NCBI GenBank assembly: GCA_013042825.1
Contig: JABDPL010000324.1
Coordinates: forward strand, 1 to 6,512
DNA from: Flavobacteriaceae bacterium
GTDB taxonomy: Bacteria; Bacteroidota; Bacteroidia; Flavobacteriales; Flavobacteriaceae
DNA: 6,512 nt
Direction of reading: 5' to 3'
Below the pieces are notes generated by a model. It was given only the letters and a program-made list of their open reading frames with translations, was not told where the DNA came from and searched no databases. Shown here piece by piece: positions 1 to 5,507 of the stretch (its first letter is position 1; each line of letters opens with the position of its first letter). The position numbers and the translations under genes are program-made.

Positions 1-416
1 ATATGGCACCGGAGCTCTACAACGGGGTTATAGCAGCTGTTCCGTTTGTTGATGTTGTTACAACTATGCTGGATGACAGTATCCCGCTTACAACCTTTGA
101 ATATGATGAATGGGGAAACCCCAATAAACCGGAAGAATACCGCTACATGTTGTCGTATTCGCCCTATGATCAGGTAAAAGTGCAGGATTACCCTAATATG
201 CTGGTAACCACAGGTTTACATGATTCTCAAGTTCAATACTGGGAGCCGGCAAAATGGGTTTCGAAACTCCGGGAAATGAAGACAGATGATAATATTTTGC
301 TTCTTAGAACCAACATGGAAACCGGTCATGGCGGGGCTTCCGGCCGATTTGAGTCCTTGCGGGAGGATGCACAGGAATTCACCTTTCTACTGGATTTGGA
401 AGGTATAAGGGAGTAA
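1..416 (+). CDS. ptrB: Oligopeptidase B (S9A serine peptidase), C-terminal part, 5' truncated by window
   Basis: This is the C-terminal end of a prolyl-oligopeptidase-family serine peptidase, best matched to oligopeptidase B, which cleaves short peptides after Arg/Lys. The frame is open from the window edge (complete codons from base 3) to the TAA at 414-416. The Met at base 3 is internal, not a start. About 138 residues are visible of a protein that usually has around 700, all from the alpha/beta-hydrolase catalytic domain. Visible family signatures, counted from that Met, are AAVPFVDVVTTML near residue 11, the block TTGLHDSQVQYWEP with the catalytic Asp at residue 74, and GHGGASGR with the catalytic His at residue 109. 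The nucleophile Ser and the beta-propeller lie upstream of the window. The 72-bp gap and the promoter box after it suggest the next gene is a separate unit. The family is certain; oligopeptidase B rather than another S9A member rests on the close match of these blocks to E. coli PtrB as I remember it. Confidence 0.93.
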   Translation, partial: MAPELYNGVIAAVPFVDVVTTMLDDSIPLTTFEYDEWGNPNKPEEYRYMLSYSPYDQVKVQDYPNMLVTTGLHDSQVQYWEPAKWVSKLREMKTDDNILLLRTNMETGHGGASGRFESLREDAQEFTFLLDLEGIRE

Positions 417-432
417 TTCTAAAAAATTCTTT

Positions 433-440
433 TATTTTTG
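433..440 (+). promoter_or_regulatory. Bacteroidota -7 box upstream of the cysteate-synthase-like gene
   Basis: TATTTTTG fits the Bacteroidota sigma-A -7 consensus TAnnTTTG exactly. It ends 48 bases before the ATG at 489, implying a 5' leader of roughly 40 bases. No convincing TTG -33 element is seen at the usual spacing, so this rests on the -7 box and its position alone. Confidence 0.5.
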
Positions 441-488
441 CCTGGTTTTAGGTTACATTTTATAAATTAGTAACTCATAAAATTTTTT

Positions 489-1529
489 ATGAAACAACAA
501 AAGCAAGTCTTTGATAACGTGTTAGACCTTATCGGAAAAACACCAATTATCAAGCTCAACCGGATGACGGCTGATTACGATGGTGAATATCTTGCTAAAG
601 TAGAAGCTTTTAACCCGGGTCACTCCACTAAAGACAGAATTGCCCTTTACATCATAGAAGAAGCTGAAAGACAAGGAATCTTGTCACCGGGTGATACTAT
701 CATTGAGACCACATCGGGAAATACGGGCTTTAGCGTGGCTATGGTGAGCATAATCAAGGGCTATGAATGCATCCTTGCTGTCAGTTCAAAGTCATCTGCC
801 GATAAGATCGATATGCTCAAGGCCATGGGGGCCCAGGTATACGTCTGTCCGGCGCATGTTACGGCAGACGACCCCCGGTCGTATTATCAGGTTGCCAAAC
901 GTTTGCACGAAGAGATAAAAGGGTCTGTATATATCAATCAGTATTTCAACCAGCTGAATATAGAGGCGCACTATCGCACTACCGGTCCCGAGATTTGGGA
1001 GCAAACCGACGGGCAAATAACGCATTTGGTCGCCTGTAGTGGTACAGGTGGGACCATATCAGGGACAGCGAAATATTTGAAAGAACAAAATCCGGATATA
1101 CAAATAATCGGTGTCGACGCCTACGGTTCGGTGCTTAAAAAGTATCATGAAACACGTGAATTCGACGAAAAAGAGATATATCCTTACAGAATAGAAGGCT
1201 TGGGTAAGAATCTGATCCCCACAGCCACAGATTTCGACCTTATCGATCAATTCGTGAAGGTGTCTGATGAAGACAGTGCCCACACCGCGCGTGAAATAGC
1301 CAAGACTGAAGGTTTATTCGTAGGTTATACCAGTGGTGCGGTCATGCAGGCTATCAAGCAACTGAATGAAGAAGAAAGGTTTAAGCCAGAGGACAAAGTT
1401 GTAATAATCTTCCCTGACCACGGTTCACGGTATATGAGCAAGATATTCAGTGATGACTGGATGGCTGAACAAGGATTCTTCGACAGTAAGAATGAAGTAA
1501 CTATTAAGACGGTTCAGTATATAAGTTAG
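489..1529 (+). CDS. capA: PLP-dependent cysteine synthase/CBS-family enzyme, probable cysteate synthase (CapA-type)
   Basis: This 346-residue fold-type II PLP enzyme performs beta-replacement on a serine derivative. Visible motifs are NPGHSTKDR at 42-50 with the PLP-binding Lys48, the substrate loop TSGNTG at 75-80, the phosphate-binding loop SGTGGT at 184-189, and TSGA near 281-284. The C-terminal block with FPDHGSRYMSKIFSDDWM (308-325) resembles cystathionine beta-synthase more than classic CysK. There is no N-terminal heme domain and no C-terminal Bateman (CBS) domain pair. The N-terminal VFDNVLDLIGKTPI starts where the family normally starts, supporting the ATG at 489. What points to cysteate synthase is context: the next gene is a serine-palmitoyltransferase-like enzyme. 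In Bacteroidota, CapA (L-cysteate from O-phosphoserine and sulfite) is paired with such an enzyme in capnine sulfonolipid synthesis. Family membership is very secure. The specific substrate is inferred; cystathionine beta-synthase or a general cysteine synthase remains possible. A terminator follows at about 1550-1586. Confidence 0.9.
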   Translation: MKQQKQVFDNVLDLIGKTPIIKLNRMTADYDGEYLAKVEAFNPGHSTKDRIALYIIEEAERQGILSPGDTIIETTSGNTGFSVAMVSIIKGYECILAVSSKSSADKIDMLKAMGAQVYVCPAHVTADDPRSYYQVAKRLHEEIKGSVYINQYFNQLNIEAHYRTTGPEIWEQTDGQITHLVACSGTGGTISGTAKYLKEQNPDIQIIGVDAYGSVLKKYHETREFDEKEIYPYRIEGLGKNLIPTATDFDLIDQFVKVSDEDSAHTAREIAKTEGLFVGYTSGAVMQAIKQLNEEERFKPEDKVVIIFPDHGSRYMSKIFSDDWMAEQGFFDSKNEVTIKTVQYIS

Positions 1530-1549
1530 CATAAGTGATAAAATAAATG

Positions 1550-1586
1550 AACCTGCAATACCGTTGGAATTGCAGGTTTTTTTTTG
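1550..1586 (+). terminator. Rho-independent terminator after the capA-like gene
   Basis: A perfect inverted repeat, CCTGCAAT (1552-1559) and ATTGCAGG (1569-1576), is extended by two A-T pairs at the base. The nine-base loop can add a CC/GG pairing. It is followed at once by a run of nine Ts (1577-1585). It lies 20 bases after the stop codon and separates the two PLP-enzyme genes, implying separate transcripts or attenuated read-through. Confidence 0.88.
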
Positions 1587-1641
1587 TTTTATGAACATTT
1601 TCATGTTAAATATAAAATTATGCTTTAATGTTTAATTTCTA

Positions 1642-1649
1642 TATTTTTG
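1642..1649 (+). promoter_or_regulatory. Bacteroidota -7 box upstream of the capB-like gene
   Basis: TATTTTTG matches TAnnTTTG and is identical to the box in front of the preceding gene. It lies after the terminator and 27 bases before the ATG at 1677, so the leader would be about 20 bases. A clear TTG -33 element is not visible; only a weak TTATG lies at 1618-1622. Confidence 0.55.
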
Positions 1650-1676
1650 CATCATCTAACTAAGACTAATTAAGGA

Positions 1677-2939
1677 ATGAAAGATCTTTTCGATAAGATT
1701 TATCGCGACAGGGGACCACTGAGCAAGTGGTCTTCGCATGCCGAGGGGTACTTTATCTTCCCTAAGCTGGAAGGACAAATATCTCACCGGATGAAATTCC
1801 AGGGAAAAGAAGTGATTACGTGGAGTATTAACGACTACCTGGGCCTGGCGAACCACCCTGAAGTTCGAAAAGTCGATGCCGAAGCTGCAAAGCAATACGG
1901 ATCGGCCTATCCCATGGGAGCTCGCATGATGTCGGGTCATACGTCATTACACGAACAGCTTCAGAATGAATTAGCAGCATTTGTTAAAAAAGAGGCGGCT
2001 TATGTGCTGAATTTTGGATATCAGGGAATGGTTTCTACCATCGATGCGCTGGTTTCAAAAGATGATATAATTGTCTATGATGTTGATTCTCACGCCTGTA
2101 TTATCGATGGTGTGCGATTGCATATGGGTAAGCGTTTTACCTATAAGCACAATGATATAAACAGTTTGGAAAAGAACCTTGAACGGGCGACCAAGATCGC
2201 TGAGCAGACCGGAGGAGGTATTCTGGTAATTTCCGAAGGTGTCTTTGGTATGCGCGGAGAACAAGGCCGGCTCAAGGAGATCGTTGCATTAAAGAAAAAG
2301 TTCAAATTCAGGTTATTTGTCGATGACGCCCATGGTTTTGGAACCTTAGGAAAGACCGGAGCAGGGGCAGGAGAGGAGCAAGGCGTTCAGGACGATATCG
2401 ATGTGTATTTTGCCACATTTGCGAAGTCTTTGGCGAGTACCGGAGCTTTTATCGCTGCAGATAATGAAATCATTCACTACCTGAAATATAACCTGCGATC
2501 TCAGATGTTCGCTAAATCCCTGCAAATGCAGCTTGTGGCTGGCGCCTTAAAGCGATTGGATATGCTGCGTTCCATGCCCGAGCTTAAGCAAAATCTCTGG
2601 AAGATCGTAGAAGCCCTGCAGTCAGGATTGAAAAAACGTGGTTTTGACATCGGAACTACGCAAAGCTGCGTAACGCCGGTTTACCTGAAGGGAAGTATAC
2701 CAGAAGCAATGGCTTTGGTTAAGGATCTGCGTGAGAATTATGGCATTTTCTGCTCGATCGTGGTTTATCCTGTTATTCCTAAAGGATTGATACTGCTCAG
2801 GATGATTCCTACGGCAACTCACACCCTCGAAGATGTCGATATCACATTGAATGCGTTCTCCGCTATTCGCGACCGGCTTGAAAACGGTACTTACAAGCGT
2901 TTGTCTGCTGCGGTAATTGCCGAAATGGGAGAAATGTAA
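1677..2939 (+). CDS. capB: Alpha-oxoamine synthase (serine palmitoyltransferase-like), probable cysteate C-fatty acyltransferase (CapB-type)
   Basis: This 420-residue fold-type I PLP enzyme belongs to the family of serine palmitoyltransferase and 8-amino-7-oxononanoate synthase, which join an amino acid to an acyl thioester with loss of CO2. Visible signatures are WSINDYLGLANHP (49-61), GARMMSGHTSLHEQLQ (81-96), the PLP-stacking His139 in DSHAC, DDAHGFGTLG (216-225) with Asp216 and His219 for PLP binding, and TFAKSLAS with the PLP Schiff-base Lys250. R375 in the C-terminal RMIPTATHT segment is typical of the family. The length is slightly above that of bacterial serine palmitoyltransferases (about 400). 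The ATG at 1677 is preceded directly by TAAGGA and lies downstream of its own promoter box. Because a CapA-like gene sits immediately upstream, I read it as the acyltransferase that condenses L-cysteate with a (probably iso-branched) fatty acyl thioester to 3-ketocapnine. This type is also called cysteate fatty acyltransferase, or SulA in Alistipes. True serine palmitoyltransferase activity leading to sphingolipids is the main alternative, and sequence alone does not exclude it. The reaction is expected to be cytoplasmic, at the inner membrane. Confidence 0.9.
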   Translation: MKDLFDKIYRDRGPLSKWSSHAEGYFIFPKLEGQISHRMKFQGKEVITWSINDYLGLANHPEVRKVDAEAAKQYGSAYPMGARMMSGHTSLHEQLQNELAAFVKKEAAYVLNFGYQGMVSTIDALVSKDDIIVYDVDSHACIIDGVRLHMGKRFTYKHNDINSLEKNLERATKIAEQTGGGILVISEGVFGMRGEQGRLKEIVALKKKFKFRLFVDDAHGFGTLGKTGAGAGEEQGVQDDIDVYFATFAKSLASTGAFIAADNEIIHYLKYNLRSQMFAKSLQMQLVAGALKRLDMLRSMPELKQNLWKIVEALQSGLKKRGFDIGTTQSCVTPVYLKGSIPEAMALVKDLRENYGIFCSIVVYPVIPKGLILLRMIPTATHTLEDVDITLNAFSAIRDRLENGTYKRLSAAVIAEMGEM

Positions 2940-2964
2940 CTTACATCTATCATAAATATAAAAC

Positions 2965-2991
2965 AACCACATCTCAGGATGTGGTTTTTTT
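2965..2991. terminator. Bidirectional rho-independent terminator between convergent genes
   Basis: A perfect 9-bp stem, AACCACATC (2965-2973) and GATGTGGTT (2978-2986), closes on a TCAG tetraloop. On the + strand it is followed by a T run (2985-2991). On the - strand the stem is followed by a shorter T-rich stretch (GTTTT). It sits between the stop of the capB-like gene (2939) and the stop of the GNAT gene (2990-2992), whose stop codon overlaps the + strand T run. One hairpin can therefore end both transcripts. Confidence 0.88.
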
Positions 2992-4111
2992 ATTCAATAG
3001 ATTTTTTAAAAGTACAACGCCTCCGGAATACAACCGGATTGAAATGTTTCCAGATCTGTTGAATGGCGATATTATCCTCCAACTCCGGACCGCGTAAAAA
3101 TTCCTTAGCACCATTATTCTCGAATTCCTTGTAGTACTCATTAAAAATAATGGCTGTTACACCCTTATTCTGATATTCGGGAAGCACACCGATCAAATAA
3201 AAAACAGCCTTTTTACTATATTTTTTAGCATAAAGCAAGTGCCTGAAGCCGAATGGGAACAAACGGCCGTTGATCTTTTTAAGGGCTTCTGCAAATGAAG
3301 GGGTCACAATGGCAAAGGCAATCAGTTTACCCTCTTTATTTACCACGAATTTCACCAGTTCGGGATTCAGGAATTTGATAAATTTCTTCTTAAAATATTC
3401 GCGTTGTTTCTGATTGATCTCCACAAATGAGGAGAGTTTTTCATGGGATTTTTCAAACACGTCAAACATTTCTTCAGTATAGGACATAATATCCCGGGTC
3501 CGGCTAAAATTCAGGCATTCCAGCTGATATCTCCTTTTGATAAGGCTTTGAACTTTTTGGAAAGTCTCCGGTTTTATATCATGAAAATAGAAATGGCTTT
3601 CCTGATAACGCTTTTCAACTGTAAATCCATGTGTTTCAAAATGCTTGGCGTAGTATGGGTGGTTATACCATGTGATCATGCTACCCATATGCTCAAAGCC
3701 TTCTGTCGTCACACCCACCTTGTCTAAATTTGAAAAGCCTATGGGGCCTTCCATAAATTCCATGTTATGAGCCTTTCCAATGTCTTCAACCGTAGCTAGT
3801 AAGGCCTTGCTTACAGCGGTATCATCAACAAAATCAAACCAGCCGAACCGCATCTTCCTGATACCCTGGCTATCGACTTCAAGCCAATTGATGATTGCGG
3901 CAACCCTCCCGACGATCTCATTATCGCGATACGCAAGAAAATATCTTGCATCAGCATTCTCAAAAACCGGATTGACCGATTTATCAAAGGTCTTCATTTC
4001 CTGACCGATCAATGGGGGAACCCATTGTTTACAATACCTGTAAAGCTTAAACGGGAATTTTACGAAAGCGCGTAGGTCTTTCCTGGATTGAACTTCCTTT
4101 ATTTTGATCAT
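2990..4111 (-). CDS. Tandem GNAT-like acyltransferase of unknown substrate, candidate N-acyltransferase
   Basis: This 373-residue soluble protein appears to hold two GNAT-like halves. The first covers about residues 1-178, with RYFLAYRDNEIVGRVAAI at 56-73 as the central strands. The second covers about 190-370, with an acyl-CoA-binding motif A (VLPEYQNKGVTAII, 309-322) and the motif B-like region ELEDNIAIQQIWKHF (343-357). The second half keeps the QxxGxx pyrophosphate-binding signature; the first half has no obvious one and may be degenerate or serve substrate binding. No signal peptide or membrane segment is seen. The start at 4111 gives a sensible N-terminus, MIKIKEVQSRKDLRAFVKFP. It is convergent with the capB-like gene, with only 50 bp between stops. 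It is co-directional with the outer-membrane gene upstream (102-bp gap, in which I see neither a terminator nor a TAnnTTTG box), so it may share that transcript. The family is commonly annotated only as GNAT or hypothetical. A role in N-acylating capnine or sphinganine is inferred from neighbourhood alone. Confidence 0.85.
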   Translation of the reverse strand: MIKIKEVQSRKDLRAFVKFPFKLYRYCKQWVPPLIGQEMKTFDKSVNPVFENADARYFLAYRDNEIVGRVAAIINWLEVDSQGIRKMRFGWFDFVDDTAVSKALLATVEDIGKAHNMEFMEGPIGFSNLDKVGVTTEGFEHMGSMITWYNHPYYAKHFETHGFTVEKRYQESHFYFHDIKPETFQKVQSLIKRRYQLECLNFSRTRDIMSYTEEMFDVFEKSHEKLSSFVEINQKQREYFKKKFIKFLNPELVKFVVNKEGKLIAFAIVTPSFAEALKKINGRLFPFGFRHLLYAKKYSKKAVFYLIGVLPEYQNKGVTAIIFNEYYKEFENNGAKEFLRGPELEDNIAIQQIWKHFNPVVFRRRCTFKKSIE

Positions 4112-4213
4112 GGCTTTGTTTTCACCGTCATCATTAAAAATTTTCTGATTTTCTTACTTTTTCTGTTTCTACTGTTCAAGCAGTTTTGTTTTTTCTTGAT
4201 CTGCCGTCCTTTT

Positions 4214-5101
4214 TTAATCAACTTCAGGATCTTGATGCCAGTCTAAACGGTATGAAGCTCCCAGCGTCACCTGGAAAACCGAAGGCGTATCCTTGGTATT
4301 AAATGTGACTGCCGTGTCGAGTTGAAAATCCTTGCTCCAAAGGTAAGCCCCACCAAGTCTGAAAAGGTTATCGGCATAAAAATCACTGTCGATACCCTGA
4401 GCCTCTCCAAAAACCGCCCATTTCTGGCCGACGGATTTCGTAAGTGTGACGATATATTCAAAATCGGAATAATCAGTTCCGATCCTGTCTTTTATAAGGT
4501 TGATCACGAATACCCAGCCACCGGTAAAATTGTGTTGGGTGGCGACCATGATTTTAGGACTAATGCCCTCAACGCCAGGTCCGGTATATGGATTTCCATC
4601 CGTGTCAAAATTAACTCCGGCGTATACAGACACGGCCGGGATAAGAAATTTCCATTTGAAACCGCGATTGGCATGATAACTATAAAGATTTGGCTTTTCC
4701 TCTTCGGCATACTTATAAGGGTCATATAACAGGTATTTCGCCCCGATCGCGAAAAATCGAAAATTGCTGCGATCGGATTCCAGATCTATAGCAGAACGTT
4801 TATCGGTAAAGGTATCGTTCTGATAAGCCCCTTCAATATTGACTTCCAGTTGCTCTAAGAAAAGACCATATCGGGCAGAAAAATCGACTCCGTAGCCGTT
4901 AACGTCATATCGTAAGGGGGTATGCTCTTCTTTTACCAAATAAGGACCGGCTTCAAACTGCAGCACATTTTTTCCTACGGAAAACGCACTTCTGGAAACG
5001 CCGGGACGATTTGAATTGATAAGATCGGTATACTGGGCATAAGCAGGGGGCAAGGCCAGCAGAATTGAGCAAAGGGCAAGGTAGAATTTGATTGATCTCA
5101 T
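4214..5101 (-). CDS. Outer-membrane beta-barrel protein, 'transporter' family (PF13557/MetA-pathway-like)
   Basis: This is a 295-residue secreted protein starting at the ATG complementary to 5099-5101. The N-terminus MRSIKFYLALCSILLALPPAYAQ is a classic signal peptide: Arg and Lys, a hydrophobic core, then AYA with probable cleavage before Gln23. An open frame continues upstream to a TTG at 5191, but that would bury the signal peptide and cross the promoter box, so the shorter start is chosen. The mature part begins with the block NSNRPGVSRSAFSVGKNVLQFEAG (30-51), typical of the family annotated 'transporter' or 'putative MetA-pathway of phenol degradation'. It then alternates short amphipathic strands as expected of an outer-membrane barrel (for example VSVYAGVNFD, FEYIVTLTKSVG, FQVTLGASYRLDW). 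A short charged tail follows the last strand. The family name does not establish phenol catabolism; substrate and function are unknown. It is transcribed divergently from the DUF4834 gene and lies upstream of, and in the same direction as, the GNAT gene. Confidence 0.85.
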   Translation of the reverse strand: MRSIKFYLALCSILLALPPAYAQYTDLINSNRPGVSRSAFSVGKNVLQFEAGPYLVKEEHTPLRYDVNGYGVDFSARYGLFLEQLEVNIEGAYQNDTFTDKRSAIDLESDRSNFRFFAIGAKYLLYDPYKYAEEEKPNLYSYHANRGFKWKFLIPAVSVYAGVNFDTDGNPYTGPGVEGISPKIMVATQHNFTGGWVFVINLIKDRIGTDYSDFEYIVTLTKSVGQKWAVFGEAQGIDSDFYADNLFRLGGAYLWSKDFQLDTAVTFNTKDTPSVFQVTLGASYRLDWHQDPEVD

Positions 5102-5118
5102 ATGGGTTCGATAATGGT

Positions 5119-5126
5119 CAAATATA
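5119..5126 (-). promoter_or_regulatory. Bacteroidota -7 box for the outer-membrane protein gene
   Basis: Read on the - strand, this is TATATTTG, an exact TAnnTTTG match, ending 17 bases before the ATG at 5101. The predicted transcript start falls just upstream of that ATG and excludes the longer TTG-initiated frame. No clear -33 TTG element is seen. Confidence 0.5.
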
Positions 5127-5178
5127 TAATTTATTACTTTTTTATGATATTTAAACGAGCAGAAAGTTGCAAGAATTG

Positions 5179-5186
5179 TATTTTTG
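5179..5186 (+). promoter_or_regulatory. Bacteroidota -7 box for the DUF4834-yfhO operon
   Basis: TATTTTTG matches TAnnTTTG and ends 15 bases before the ATG at 5202, giving a very short leader. It overlaps the possible TTG start at 5184, which argues against that longer start. It is back-to-back with the box at 5119-5126 in a 100-bp divergent promoter region. Confidence 0.55.
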
Positions 5187-5201
5187 GGCAAATACAGCTT
5201 T

Positions 5202-5480
5202 ATGACTCAACTGGCGTCACTTCCAGGTGTAATCCGTACGATACTCATTATTCTACTCGTCTATTACGGCATAAAAATCATAGCGCGATTACTTGCACCT
5301 TACCTGCTCAGGCATTTATCAAAATCGGCTGAAAAGCGATTCGGACAGCAATTTGACGATTTTGGACCGACCTACGAGAAAAAGAAAGAAGGTGAGACCA
5401 TTATCGATAAAATGCCTTCCAAAAATAAGAGTTCAGATAAAGAGGTGGGAGAATACATAGATTACGAGGAAATTGATTAA
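5202..5480 (+). CDS. DUF4834 family small membrane protein
   Basis: This 92-residue protein has one hydrophobic segment near the N-terminus (about residues 10-35, VIRTILIILLVYYGIKIIARLLAP). A basic stretch follows (RHLSKSAEKRFG), then a long hydrophilic, charged tail ending in VGEYIDYEEID. This layout and the acidic GEYxDYEEI ending match DUF4834, a family of unknown function found in Flavobacteriia. The ATG at 5202 is preferred to an in-frame TTG at 5184, which lies inside the promoter box. The topology probably places the charged tail in the cytoplasm, from the positive residues just after the membrane segment. The gene is 27 bp upstream of the YfhO-family gene and very likely co-transcribed with it, so a role linked to that membrane protein is possible, but nothing in the sequence defines it. 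Confidence 0.85.
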   Translation: MTQLASLPGVIRTILIILLVYYGIKIIARLLAPYLLRHLSKSAEKRFGQQFDDFGPTYEKKKEGETIIDKMPSKNKSSDKEVGEYIDYEEID

Positions 5481-5507
5481 TTTTCTCTTGTCAATTCAAC
5501 CGACTGC

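Noticed and set aside
417..432. Possible terminator after the oligopeptidase gene
   Set aside because: The sequence is A/T-rich but forms no GC-containing hairpin.
2622..2972. 116-codon open frame on the - strand overlapping the capB-like gene end
   Set aside because: It runs through the bidirectional terminator and lies opposite a well-supported gene; its translation shows no family signature.
4171..4184. Small inverted repeat ACTG/CAGT followed by T-rich sequence on the + strand
   Set aside because: The stem is only 4 bp, no + strand gene ends there, and on the - strand no T run follows, so it does not support a terminator between the two - strand genes.
4322..4729. 135-codon open frame on the + strand
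   Set aside because: It is antisense to the outer-membrane protein gene, has no recognisable family features and is best explained as a shadow of that gene's codon pattern.
5102..5191. Longer TTG-initiated start for the outer-membrane protein gene
   Set aside because: It would place 30 residues before a clear signal peptide and extend across the divergent promoter region.
5184..5201. Longer TTG-initiated start for the DUF4834 gene
   Set aside because: The TTG is part of the -7 box TATTTTTG, so it would lie upstream of the transcript start; the ATG at 5202 also gives the usual family N-terminus.
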